Positions 53,205-63,990 of a DNA stretch of 64,000 nt are shown one piece after another (positions within the stretch are counted from its first letter, which is position 1; each line of letters starts with the position of its first letter). Position numbers and translations under genes: made by a program. Location: positions 139,400,173-139,464,172 of the forward strand of contig CP092863.1 in NCBI GenBank assembly GCA_030710605.1. Reading direction: 5' to 3'. The DNA comes from Cordylochernes scorpioides. Taxonomy: Eukaryota; Arthropoda; Arachnida; Pseudoscorpiones; Chernetidae. The notes beneath the pieces were generated by a model, which did not search any database, was not told where the DNA came from, and was given only the letters and a program-made list of their open reading frames with translations.

Positions 53205-53545
53205 TCTCATTCAGTACTTTTATCTGATGATGGTAATAACGCTGTTACCGAAACGTCACACACTATTTCGATATAAAATTCTTCATATTTATAGGTTGCA
53301 TGTAGACGTATTGAAAAAAAGGTAAATTATTATTCTTACTATTAAGTATACTTGATAAACAGATTATGATAATCATGATAGGTAGGTATTTGTGACTGTA
53401 ATTACATTACATATCAACATATGTAGAAACAGATCAAATTTAGGTATTTTCAAGGTTAGAAAGTGTCCTCGTTTGGGTTTGTACTCGTGCAAGAAACAGA
53501 AGTTATTGAAGAAATTACAAAGATCGTCAAATCTACACGAAGCAG
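53205..53545. repeat. direct duplication, copy 1
   Basis: Contains a family B centre (CTGATGATGGTAATAACGCT) and an old minus-strand SINE relic (ATGATAATCATGATAGG). It is paralogous to 56340-56680, in the same orientation. Confidence 0.7.
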
Positions 53546-53964
53546 ATGAGAGAATATAGTTTTACGGGCTACTAACCAAAGTGTATGATTTTTGAGCTCA
53601 AAAAGCGGATGAGAGAAAAGAGATAAAGAACTTGTAGATCCTACCGTGGTAGATAGAGGACTTAAGAAGGCCATGTCGACACGCCATCAACGTCGCAATG
53701 CAAGATGACACGACAACCTTCTGAGAAAACCTAGCGTCACAGCGAGAAAAAGAATTCCGGGAAGTTAAAACATTCGAATAACCTAGAAACTTATCCCTAG
53801 ATACTCTTCTCCTTTAGACCTCAGGACATAGTCGATTGGAAGATAAACCAAAGAATACTAAGATGTCCAAAAGGGATATGCAATTTTGGAAAAGGCAGCT
53901 ATCAATAATATAACCAATTTATAATAGGTATACTAACGCTTTCACACACACACATGTGGTCAGG

Positions 53965-54147
53965 ATGGATATCATACTCGCGGTCTATTACGAAGAAGAA
54001 ACGTGGCACCTCCTCGGGCTACTCACGCCTGAAGACAAGATTCTTCTCGACAAATCCTTCGACATTATCATCAAACATGTTCCGAACATGAACTTCCCAA
54101 ATGGCAGGGATCTGTCTAGATTCAAGGCGGCTTTAAGCTCCTGATCC
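53965..54147 (+). CDS. unrecognised short ORF with a downstream polyA signal
   Basis: A 60-codon frame (first Met at 53965 if the second Met is used, 53956 otherwise) reads MDIILAVYYEEETWHLLGLL and further LLDKSFDIIIKHVPNMNF. The stretch is more GC-rich and codon-like than its surroundings. About 105 bp after the stop there is AATAAA in TGCCAATAAAGTTGTT, like the 3' end of a transcript. It may be the 3' end of a retroelement or a small gene. I recognise no family. Confidence 0.35.
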
Positions 54148-54404
54148 GGACGTGCCCTTGGAGAAGGCTACGTCGATTGTAAATATCTCTATTCATTCCT
54201 ACCATTATTATTACCTTATAACTCCCTTTGAGTGTAAAGATTGACGAGATGCCAATAAAGTTGTTTAATTGTCAATTTCCACAGGAAGGAATCATAGATG
54301 GAGCTCCTATACTCCAGGCAGCACAGAACCCAACAACAGCCTACAGGTCCAGTTGTAACGCTTTCATAATAATAAAATCTTTTCTTTTTACATAAATACA
54401 CACA

Positions 54405-54600
54405 AAAAGTCTTTATTAAGACACCAGTCTTATACAGATTCTCCTCTCTCCTTGCCGGCTTACAACGATATCCTCACGATGATCAATCACTATCATGTAG
54501 CGGAGAAGAAAGCCATGAATTCAAGTTCCTTTTCCTACTTGCTGCTTTGTAAAAGTTTTATAGGGACAGAGCAACCACTTTTTATATAAACAAGTCATTA
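54405..54600 (-). mobile_element. retroelement 3' end, inverted copy
   Basis: Reverse complement of the 26825-27040 repeat (CTTTATTAAGACACCAGTCT, GATATCCTCACGATGATCAA). It abuts the tandem array of related ends at 54597-54975. Confidence 0.55.
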
Positions 54601-54975
54601 TATATTCTAATAGAAGTGAACCCCAAGGAGAATCCTCTGTAAGATCTGTGTATCTTAATAAAGGTTTCTGTGTGTGTGTGTGTGTGTATATATATATTCT
54701 AATAGAAGTGAACCCCAAGGAGAATCCTCTGTAAGATCTGTGTATCTTAATAAAGGTTTCTGTGTGTGTGTATATATATATATATATATTCTAATAGAAG
54801 TGAACCCCAAGGAGAATCCTCTGTAAGATCTGTGTATCTTAATAAAGGTTTCTGTGTGTGTGTGTGTGTGTGTATATATATTCTAATAGAAGTGAACCCC
54901 AAGGAGAATCCTCTGTAAGATCTGTGTATCTTAATAAAGGTTTCTGTGTGTGTGTGTATATATATATTCTAATAG
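54597..54975 (+). repeat. four tandem retroelement ends with variable TG/TA tails
   Basis: Four units of about 90-97 bp, each TTCTAATAGAAGTGAACCCC...GTATCTTAATAAAGGTTTCT followed by (TG)n(TA)n of varying length. The non-microsatellite parts look identical. Confidence 0.88.
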
Positions 54976-54999
54976 AAAAGTAGTAAAAATAAAACCGAA

Positions 55000-56210
55000 T
55001 GCATTAGCCTTCCACAAATTCTGTAAAACAGCACATACAATACACAAAACAGATGATGGATCCAACTTGAAGAAAAGTCGATGTTAATCTCCACATCTGT
55101 AGATAACTGTTATGTTTACTTCTGTATCTGGGAGAATGCTGTATGGGACGATTGTCCTTTATAAATACTTTTTGTTGTATATTCTTTTTATATTTGTTAA
55201 AAAGAAATCTTAATTTTGTGTTGAAACAAGTTATTTATCATCAAAATAACTTCGCAATATCTAACGCTTGTGTTACAATGATGTTCGACTGCAATCTATT
55301 CAGTAGGAAAAGTAAAAAAGAAGTTGCTGAGTCATTTCAAGGACTTCCTTATTGAAAAGAAATATTCCAGCGGTAAAGGAATTCATTCAAAGTTTTCATT
55401 ATGATAAAATTATTGATAATATGAAAATTTCACCAAAATTTGTACAGAAGAACCTGCTGGTTTATAATATGCTTAGTATCCACTTCAGTGTTAAATAAGC
55501 AACACTAAATTAGTTTCTACTCTTTTTTAAGTGCAATTTGAATATTTGCAGTTATGTTTTATTGGTTATATATATATATATATAGGATCAATAACAATGT
55601 ATTATGGAAATTACAAGTTGAATGTGATGTATTTTACCATAATGGTTTAAATACTTAAACCCGTAGCAACAGACCTATTTTGAGCTTAACATATTGTAGG
55701 TTTCGCATTCCATTGCTATATACAGGTTCCATTATGAAAGTAATGAGCATAATGTTATTGTGACGTGACGATAGATGGCAGCACGGTAAAACCGTGGGAA
55801 ATGTGGTGGAGGGATATGCCCTTTCAATCTATCCAGTCGTCAGTTGAGTTCGAGCAGTGTGAGGGGAGATACATGCCTATATAGTGAGATATATATCTGC
55901 CCATGAGATATATATCCTAAAATATGTCAATACACTAAAAATTATCAGTCAATTAAGCGATATACATTTTATATATATATATATATATATAATTAGGTTA
56001 TGCTAACTAAGAATTAAATTGTACAACTGCCCACAATCAGCAACGTGGGGAGATATGTTTTACCACTAAAGCTTTAGCCTTAGTGAAGACATTTTCAAAT
56101 TCTTTTAAATTTGATTTTAGAAAGGTGGAGGACACTTGTGTGTTTCGTTTAAAAACTTGCTTAATTGCATTCAACAATATATATATAATATATATTCTCC
56201 TTTACTAAAT
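55000..56210. other. unassigned AT-rich DNA
   Basis: TA microsatellites at about 55570 and 55970; no coding motif or repeat family recognised. 55760-55870 is slightly GC-richer and unique. Confidence 0.4.
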
Positions 56211-56211
56211 T

Positions 56212-56680
56212 CATAAGGTAATAACACCATATCCAAATAAATAGTGTGTGACGTTTCGGTAACAGCGTTGTTATCATCAACAGACAAAAGTACTGAATAA
56301 GAAAAAAAATCACAGCATTTTCTTTAAATGATATTTTTTCCTCGTTCAGTACTTTTATCTGATAATGGTAACAACGCTGTTACCGCAACGTCACACACTA
56401 TTTGGATTTGTGTATAAAATTCTTCATATTTATAGGTTGCATGTAGACGTATTGAAAAAAAAAAGGTAAATTATTATTCTTATAATTAAGTATACATGAT
56501 AAACAGATTATGAGAATCATGTTAGGTAGGTATTTGTAACTGTAATTACATCACATATCAACATATGAAGAAGCAGATCAGAATTTGGAATTTTCAAGGT
56601 TCCAGAGTCTCCTCATTTGGGGTTGGTCTCGTGCAAGAATCGGAAAGTTATTGAAGAAATAACAAATATTTCTTATATAA
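56212..56680. repeat. direct duplication, copy 2, with family B
   Basis: 56212-56405 is a family B copy; from 56340 it follows 53205-53545 closely (AGGTTGCATGTAGACGTATT, GGTAAATTATTATTCTTA). Confidence 0.7.
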
Positions 56681-56948
56681 AAAAACAGCGTCAATATAGG
56701 GAGTTTCTAACGATTGGTACTAGCAGACAAAACCGTCATTTTTTACGAGCACTAGACCACTAAATAAACGATAGGAAAGTTAGAGAAAGGATAATAAGCA
56801 TCAGAAATAAATAGCAAAGAAGAGAGAGCCAAAGAGAGAAAGAAAGGCTTGGAACCAACATCTACCTCTCCATTGTTCTGGAGGTTTCTTTCTTCTCCTA
56901 GACAATATAAGGAAATGTTGGGAAATCTTGCAGTTACCATCAGTCTGC

Positions 56949-57606
56949 GATGGCCATCATCCATGGCAGAAGTCTGTTATAGCAATCCCATCCATGGTAG
57001 AAGTCTGTTATAGCAATCCCATCCATAGCAGAAGTCTGTTACAGCAATTCTTTCATGGCAGAAGTCTGTCATAGCAATACCATCCACGGTAGAAGTCTAT
57101 CATAGCAATATCATCCATGGCAGAAGTCTGTCGTAGAAATACCATTGAAGGCGGAAGTCTGTCGTAGCAATACCATCCATGGTAGAAGTCTGTCATAGCA
57201 ATACCATCCACGGTAGAGGTCTGTCATACCAATACTATCCATGGCAGAAGTCTGTCGTAGCAATACCATCCACGGTAGAGGTCTGTCATAGCAATACTAT
57301 CCATGGCAGAAGTCTGTCGTAGCAATACCATCCACGGCAGAAGTCTGTCATAGCAATCCTATCCATGGCAGAAGTCTGTCATAGCAATACCATCCATGGC
57401 TGAAGTCTGTCATAGAAATACCATCCATGGTAGAAGTCTGTCATAGCAATCACCTACATTGCAGAAGTCTGTCATAGCAATACCATCCATGGCAGAAGTC
57501 TGTCATAGCAATCCCATCCATGGCAGAAGTCTGTCATAGCAATCCCATTCATTGCAGAAGTCTGTCATAGCAACCCCATTACCATCCATGGCAGACGTCT
57601 GTCATA
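56949..57606 (+). repeat. 31-bp minisatellite, about 21 units
   Basis: Unit GAAGTCTGTCATAGCAATAC plus CATCCATGGCA with point variants (CATAGC/CGTAGC, CATGGC/CACGGT). No spacers and no conserved-versus-variable alternation. No open frame. Confidence 0.92.
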
Positions 57607-58154
57607 AATATATTGCCAAGAAATGCATCTGTCTGGAAACGCAGTTGGTGGCAGTCTGGGATTCTTCTATTAAAGTGTGTCATCTTAAAATGTTCCAATG
57701 TTTCTATCCATGTTTCAATTCCTAGCCTATCTGATCAATTCCCATACATGCTACATCGAAAGAACAGTTAAACGTATTTGTTTTCTTCCAAAAAAATCTT
57801 CAAGTAGAGATATTTTCTAGGAAGTGACGTGCGCACACACAAAACATTTAAAAACTTCCTGGGTTTTTGCATAGGAATTGTTCATCACTAATTATATATG
57901 CCATTAAAAGGATCCCGCAATAATGAAGAGAGGACCGAGTAAAAAATCTTTTATAAAAAAACAGAGAAGACATTAGTCACAGAATAACTAAGAAGCCAAA
58001 AAAGAGCAAAACTCAAGTTACGCTCTAAATCCGCTAAGTTGGAGTGAAAAAGTCTGGGTGTTTTGTTTTAGGGAAAATTTTCAAGATTTTGAAATTTCTG
58101 TAATGTGTTTCTTCAAATCGCTAGACATATCAGTATGAAAAATAATAAGAAATG

Positions 58155-58310
58155 TCAAATATTTTAGACGTGTATGATTCTTTTTATATTCAAACAATTT
58201 TCTACTGCCCTTACTGCAATCATAAAAATAATGGGAGGGCCTGGCTAATTTGTGGTGAATCCTCCTAGCGCGCGGTTTCGCCAGTTTAATATACCATTAA
58301 ATTAAAACTA
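58155..58310. repeat. foldback family C fragment
   Basis: TTCTACTGCCCTTACTGCAA, GGGAGGGCCTGGCTAATT and CGGTTTCGCCAGTTTAATAT. Confidence 0.65.
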
Positions 58311-58454
58311 TTTTCTAACTTGTACTTTTCAAAATGTATTCCGGGATTCAGATAATAACTCTGAAAGATATTACAGTGACTTTTATTGAAGATAAACGAG
58401 ATAACCAAGTGTGAACAAAATAGCCTCTATCTCCTTAGAAAAATAAAAACAGGG

Positions 58455-58940
58455 TGGGGTCGGTGGTCAGGTAGTCTAAACCGTTGGTTTTCGACCGCTA
58501 CGATCCGGAATCAAATCCCGCATTGGGCTTTTTTTTCCTAAATATAAAAATGCTTCAATGGTCCCCAATTCTTGCAAAAGTCCAACCCTAACAGCTAGTG
58601 CAAGTAACCAAACAGAGCTCTGGCACATTTATAAGTTCAAAGTCGAACTGCTTTTCACATGTGTAAGACATGTGGTGTACTTACAGTAAAAGCAGTCGCC
58701 TACTTCTATCCACCATGATTATCGAACTGCTACAGTCAGTATCTCCAGCTTTTTATATCCAACAGCAGTCCTTACCTACCATGAAGGTTGTATTGCCCTT
58801 AGATCATGCTGCATCGGCTGTCGCGCAAATAATTAATGCTTTCAACCTTCATGACCTAGTGTAATCTTACCCATGAGATAATAAAAAATGATTATCATGG
58901 CCTGTAACACGTGTACTAGAGGGATAATATAAAAAAAAAC
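58455..58940 (+). mobile_element. tRNA-derived SINE split by a retrocopy
   Basis: Head GGTCGGTGGTCAGGTAGTCT, body, then the 164-bp insert at 58724-58887, resuming ATGATTATCATGGCCTGTAA and the tail AGAGGGATAATATAAAAAAA. Confidence 0.82.
58724..58864 (+). pseudogene. 5'-truncated retrocopy of an unidentified mRNA 3' coding end
   Basis: A 164-bp insert (58724-58887) interrupts a SINE and is flanked by a perfect 9-bp duplication, ATGATTATC (58715-58723 and 58888-58896). The insert opens in mid-frame and reads 46 codons to a stop at 58862-58864, including SPAFYIQQQSLPTMKVVLPL and SAVAQIINAFNLHDLV. It then has 23 bp with AATAAA before the duplication. This looks like a severely 5'-truncated processed copy of a cellular or retroelement transcript. 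The frame has no stop, suggesting a recent event. I cannot identify the parent gene. Confidence 0.7.
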
Positions 58941-59183
58941 TCTGAAATATCTCTATATATATAAAAGTCAATTTCTGTCTGATGTCTGTTTCGCGATAAA
59001 CTCAAAAACTACTGAACCAATTGGTACCAAATTTTGCATGTCGCTTTTTATAAACCTGAGGAAAATTTTCGGCTGCATTTTGATTAGTATTTTTGGCTAT
59101 TTCATTTTTTCATTTGAAGAACTTTTTTTTACGCGGACTAATCCGGAATGGAATGAATACCTAAATATGGCCATTTTTTTAAA

Positions 59184-59230
59184 GCATCGGTGGTTCAGTG
59201 GTAGAATGCTCGCCTGCCACGCGGGCGGCC
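59184..59230 (+). pseudogene. truncated tRNA-Gly(GCC), 5' half only
   Basis: The stretch starts GCATCGGTGGTTCAGTGGTA and continues through the D-arm and an anticodon arm with loop CTGCCAC (anticodon GCC) to GCGGGCGGCC. This matches the start of the highly conserved metazoan tRNA-Gly(GCC). After about 47 nt the T-arm and acceptor 3' strand are missing, and the sequence runs into MITE family A. It cannot be a functional tRNA. It also differs from the SINE heads, so it is a broken tRNA gene or tRNA-derived insert. Confidence 0.85.
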
Positions 59231-59884
59231 AGGCCACTCTGAAATATATTTAATATACAGTGACCTCTATTGAAAACACACGAGATAACCAAATATGAAC
59301 AAAATTGACTCTATATCCTTAAATACAAACGACCGGTGTGATATCAAAATACGAAACTTACTTAAGTTTTGTCTATGAGTGTAAGTAGAAAGTATCGAGA
59401 GAAAGAAGGGATGATAACGTGAGGGTTGGATTGAGGTCGGGATCCATCGTCTGATTGGCTGTCAGGCAGCCGACACAATGGGACATTTTAGTTCAGTGCG
59501 TGTCCCTATTAGACAGGCCCTTGTCACCCATTGTCCCGCTTTATAACTCTGCTTGTCAGAGAAATGTCTTGGAATACACGAGTGAAGATGGAAAAGACAA
59601 AGGCTGAGAAAGTCAAATGGAGAGAACAACACTAGCAAATCATTAAATTTGATGAGAGATGGCCTTCATTTTGATAGAAATATCTTCCCTGCAAAATTTC
59701 CATCTATATGTTTGCCATAGAATTAACTTTACCACCTGAATATCTGAACACATCTTTACTCTCCTTGACAAGGATGGAATGGTCTCCGGACCCAACACAT
59801 ATATACGTTTAAACCACGACCACCCTACTTTAGTGAAACTTAACCATATATATATTTCTGGTGATTTTAGAATATTTTGAGATA

Positions 59885-60375
59885 TAGATTTATTAACACA
59901 AAGCAATAACGCGCCATCTATAGATATAAAATAAAGGATTTAAAAGCGCGAATGTTTCTTTTATACATAAAACGAACTTCTACTGTCCTTACTGCGATGA
60001 AAAAATATATTGGGAGGGCTTGGCTCATCAGTGGTGCCTTGTCTTTATAGTTTGCTGAAGAGCATTGCTCGAAGCAAATATTTGAATGTAATTCTACTGT
60101 CCTATAAGCTTATGTCCATAGTTTACTTGAAACCCATTTCTAAGATTCCATCCTTCAGTGTAGCATATAAAAGCAGAATGATCCAATACAGTATTAGAGC
60201 TCTGAGAAGCGGTCTGGTGGATTAAATTGGCGAAACCGCTGGGAGGGTTCACCACTGATGAGCCAAGCCCTCCCAATATATTTTTTCATCGCAGTAAGGA
60301 CAGTAGAAGTTCGTTTTATGTATAAAAGAAACATTCGCGCTTTTAAATCCTTTATTTTATATAGATTTATTAGCT
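59885..60375. repeat. foldback family C, longest copy
   Basis: Arms of about 130 bp: AAAGGATTTAAAAGCGCGAA and its partner TTCGCGCTTTTAAATCCTTT. The centre contains GCTGAAGAGCATTGCTCGAA, again a short hairpin between GAAGA and CGAA. Its core resembles 42900-43030. Confidence 0.78.
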
Positions 60376-60855
60376 GTTGTTTGATTTTGATATATATGAA
60401 TATTTAAATGTAACTGTTTTGCAGTCGTGGGAAAGATATTAATTATTATTGTAAGCCCGTTGAAGAGCGATTATCGCTTGAAAGCTAGCGTTTTTTAAAT
60501 AAAAAAGATACTCATTGTGAGAATATAATTGTAATTTTAATACTCTTTCACAATTTTATCATGAAAAGATATTAATAAAATAAAGAATGAATCTCAATTT
60601 GCTTTAATTGTGCTAACGAAGAATATAAAATACATAATTTGAGAAAGTTTTTCCCTTACTTAAGACGAGTAGAATAGAAGAAAACAAAAGACTTATTTAT
60701 ATATATACAGAAAGATTTGAGCTGAGAATTATAATTTTAAAATTAATACAATTTATATATATATATTTATTTATTTAGAATGACCTTACTTCAAGAGGCT
60801 TCATTTCTAAACACCTCTTTGGCAGATTGTAAAGATTTCATTTGATCTCTTAGAC

Positions 60856-61185
60856 CAGTGATTCTCAACCTTTTTTTTGTTGCGGCATTATTTTAAAGAT
60901 TTGAAAATTTGGCGGCAAAATTTTAGAATTTCGCGGCACACTTTTGCTAACTTGAATGCAAGAAAATTCAAATTATGTATCAATATTTCTAAGCAAAATA
61001 TAAGTAATATACATCTCTAACATTCAATTTGCTAATTTCGTTATTTTAAAAAGTAAAAAAATGAAAAAGAAAAAAAGAAAAACCAATACAAACGTGAACA
61101 TAATCATATGACTAAAATTCGGCGGCACATTTTTAGAATTTCGCGGCACACAAAATTACCGCGGCACATTGGTTGAGAATCACTG
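60856..61185 (+). mobile_element. hAT-type MITE with perfect 8-bp target duplication
   Basis: The termini CAGTGATTCTCAACC and GGTTGAGAATCACTG are inverted repeats of the common hAT type. The flanking duplication TCTTAGAC is perfect (60848-60855, 61186-61193). The interior has repeated GGCGGCA/GCGGCACA motifs and no transposase. Confidence 0.9.
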
Positions 61186-61188
61186 TCT

Positions 61189-61240
61189 TAGACTGATAAG
61201 GGACATTAGTCCGAAACCATGATCTCCAGGTGAGCACTTC
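61189..61240 (+). ncRNA. decayed hammerhead copy beside a hAT MITE
   Basis: CTGATAA (invariant G8 changed), stem II GGAC/GTCC with an extra G, GAAA, CCATGATC, TCCAGGTGAGCAC. It is a member of the 24557 family, disrupted 5 bases upstream by the MITE 60856-61185. Confidence 0.5.
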
Positions 61241-61468
61241 TCAATTTGCCAACTATTGTGCTGTAACTATCACTGACCTGAGTTCGTTAGTTTGCGGAGA
61301 TGGTCATTAGATAGCGCTTAGAAGTAGCGTCTATTTTGACGGGAGAGGTGACCTTTATTTTTATATTATCCATGACGGTTTACATTACCTCTCTGTAAAG
61401 TGGAAACTTCTAGGATTTAAATTAGGAAGGTCATTGTATACAATTGTGTATGGAAGTCTTTTCAAAAT

Positions 61469-61697
61469 CTACTCATGAACAAAACTTAAGTAAGTTTTAT
61501 ATATACCTTTTAGCATGTATATCGGGTTTTAGACAATAACTCTGAAAGATATTACATTGACCTTTATTGAAGACACACGAGATAACCAAAGTGTGTACAA
61601 AATTGTCTCTGTCTCCATTAAAAAAAAAAAAAAAAAAGAAGACGACCGGCAACATCAAATACTTCCCACTTCTCTAAGTTTTGTCCATGAGTATATA
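61469..61697 (+). repeat. MITE family A copy
   Basis: ACTCATGAACAAAACTTAAG to TAAGTTTTGTCCATGAGTAT. Confidence 0.75.
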
Positions 61698-61785
61698 TTT
61701 ATTTTTTACCGGGAGGAGATATGGATCTACATATAAAGATTAGATCACCTCTCACGTAAAAATAGACACACAAAAAAATGCAGTC

Positions 61786-61960
61786 ATCAGGTGTCAACCG
61801 TCTTTTGCAAGCTAGCAGAATCGGGTCGGTGACAAAGCCACAACACCAGCTTTGGAAATGTCTTTAAGTGGGCGTTCTGAATTTTCCAAAGGTGGTGTTG
61901 TGTCACCGATTCTAATAGCTTGTATAGACGGCCGAGAGATTGCGCATATAGAGCTTTCTT
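61786..61960. repeat. palindromic hammerhead-family copy with deleted core
   Basis: The arms share ACAACACCAGCTTTGG and CCAAAGGTGGTGTTGTG, as at 24.5 kb, but the centre is reduced to AAATGTCTTTAAGTGGGCG with no CTGANGA. Confidence 0.55.
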
Positions 61961-62034
61961 TTTAGGTCTATTATATCTTATTAATATTCTAGGACCTTGT
62001 TCATACGACCTCAAGATAGCTATGCTTTTTGAAC

Positions 62035-62473
62035 ATCAACATGGACAAAACTTAAGGAAGTTGTACCTTTTAGCATATATATTGGTATTCATACAATAAC
62101 TCTGAAAGATATTACAGTGACCTTTATTGAAGACATACGAGATACCCAAGTGTGAACAAAACTTGAGGAAGTTGTACCTTTCAGCATGTATATCGGGATT
62201 CAGACAATAACTCTGAAAGATATTACAGTGACCTTTATTGAAGACACACGAGATACCCAAGTGTGAACAAAACTTGAGGAAGTTGTACCTTTCAGCATGT
62301 ATATCGGGATTCAGACAATAACTCTGAAAGATATTACAGTGACCTTTATTGAAGACATACGAGATAACCAAGTGTGAACAAAATTGACTCTGTCTTCCCA
62401 AAAATATATATAAATATAGACGACCGGCGAAGTCAAAGACTTTCAACTTTCTTAAGATTTGTCCATAAGTGTA
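62035..62473 (+). repeat. MITE family A with three tandem internal units
   Basis: AACATGGACAAAACTTAAGG to TTAAGATTTGTCCATAAGTG. Three ~113-bp units are nearly identical; the apparent 136-codon minus-strand ORF is their translation. Confidence 0.85.
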
Positions 62474-62504
62474 AAATAAGAAGTTCGTTTTCTCATAAAG
62501 TGAA

Positions 62505-62815
62505 ACCTCCTAGTTTGATCTATTTGATTAGAGATCATTTCCATAGTGACCAACAAGACTCAGAACAAAACACTACAAAGGAATGACAATACATCCAGAT
62601 GACACAAGAATCTACAGGACATATAACAATTGTCCTGGTGTGGAACTAACACCTACCTACATATTCTTATGTCCATCAATGGCCGCAGCCCTGCAGAAAA
62701 TTGACATGGACCCAGAACTTTCATACCCAAGATAGAGGACATTGCGACTGCTGTGATAGAGATGTATGGAGACATCTGAGGCTCTTCATTGCACACGAAA
62801 ACAACAACTACCTTT
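62505..62815 (+). mobile_element. LINE 3' end, ACAACAACA-type tail
   Basis: Contains ATACATCCAGATGACACAAG, GTCCTGGTGTGGAACTAACA and ends GCACACGAAAACAACAAC; a single-unit copy of the family at 38780 and 41765. Confidence 0.7.
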
Positions 62816-62879
62816 ATCAAAATACCAAATGAACTGACATAATAGTTCAGTGAGATACCATTACAAGGAAAGATCAAAG

Positions 62880-63320
62880 TTTATAATATATTTATCATTA
62901 TCTCTCTCTCATAATTGGTTTACGAACTTTTTAGGACAACCTTATAGAAATGACGGGAAGAAAATGTAGTAAGGAGAGGAAGAAATGGTCCAACACGATG
63001 GAATCCTTGTTACAATGGCGTCGTTAACATTCCATAACGGTGCTGAAGACATTCCGGAAGAGTTCGGTAGATATTATAGATATAAAAAAGAGCAATCATA
63101 AGATTGAGGTCGGAGACAGAATGTCGCAATTGACCCCTAGAATATCCATGGGCCGCCGGACTATGGCACATCCTTAGAACTTCTGAACGCTCCAGAAGTC
63201 TTGAGTTATACATACTGAAGAATTCTCCACCAGATCGTGTTAAAAAACATAAGAATTTCTGGTCTTGTCTTTAAATTAGTTTCTTTTCAATAAAATATTT
63301 CCCTTATTACAATATTAATA
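62880..63320. other. unassigned, partly GC-richer unique DNA
   Basis: 62990-63210 is unique and less AT-rich than its surroundings. No open frame shows a recognised motif. Confidence 0.35.
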
Positions 63321-63469
63321 TTGAAGACACACGACAAGTTTGAACAAAATTTCCTCTGTTTTCTTCTTCTTCAAAAAAAAAAATATATATAGACGACCGA
63401 CGACATCAAAGACTTTCCATTTCTTTAAGTTTCGTTATATGAGTGTTAATTAAATATAAAAATGTGTGT

Positions 63470-63850
63470 ATAATACATAGCAAAACATATATAATAAAAC
63501 ACTTTAAATTATAAATCTTAGATAATAAAAAGACATATATTGGATTGAAAAAAATAGACGACCGGCGACATCAAAGACTTTCCACTTAAGTTTTATTTAT
63601 GAGTGTTATACTAAATATATAAATATATGTATCTACATAATTAAACACTTTAAATTATAACTCTTAGATAATAAAAAGACATATATTGGATTGAAAAAAA
63701 TAGACGACCGGCGACATCAAAGACTTTCCACTTAAGTTTTATTTATGAGTGTTATACTAAATATATAAATATATGTATCTACATAATTAAACACTTTAAA
63801 TTATAACTATTAGATAATAAAAAGACATATATTGGATTGAATAAAAGATT
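63470..63850 (+). repeat. tandem repeat built on MITE A right end
   Basis: A unit of about 145 bp (AGACGACCGGCGACATCAAA ... TATATAAATATATGTATCTA ... AGATAATAAAAAGACATATA) occurs about two and a half times before the palindrome at 63835-63990. Confidence 0.75.
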
Positions 63851-63990
63851 TATTTGCTAATATTTCAGTTGGCTGAACGTCAACTTTTATCAAAGCATTA
63901 CATTTTTTGTATAAAACTTTGATAAAGTTTGGTGTTCAGCCAACCGAAATATTGGCAAATAAATATTTTTATTCAATCCAATATATACCC
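63835..63990. repeat. foldback with a hairpin-GAAA centre
   Basis: ATATTGGATTGAATAAAAGA and its inverted copy near TTTTATTCAATCCAATATAT flank TTTGATAAAG, TTTGGTGTTCAGCCAA and CCGAAATATTGG, similar in layout to the hammerhead-like families. Confidence 0.65.

Larger units (their letters stand above)
58318..59385. repeat. MITE family A fragments around a SINE and a tRNA piece
   Basis: Left-part fragment at 58318-58445 (ATTCCGGGATTCAGATAATA) and right-part fragment at 59235-59385 (ACACGAGATAACCAAATATG to TTAAGTTTTGTCTATGAGTG). SINE, retrocopy and truncated tRNA-Gly lie between. Confidence 0.65.

Noticed and set aside
56949-57606. CRISPR array
   Set aside because: Units are contiguous with no unique spacers and the DNA is eukaryotic.
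61820-61920. Hammerhead in the 61.8-kb palindrome
   Set aside because: The arms are conserved but the whole core is deleted.
62036-62446. 136-codon minus-strand ORF with repeated SHLVISYVFNKGHCNIFQSY
   Set aside because: It is the translation of three tandem MITE A units; the same peptide appears at every A copy (19625, 50406, 52661).
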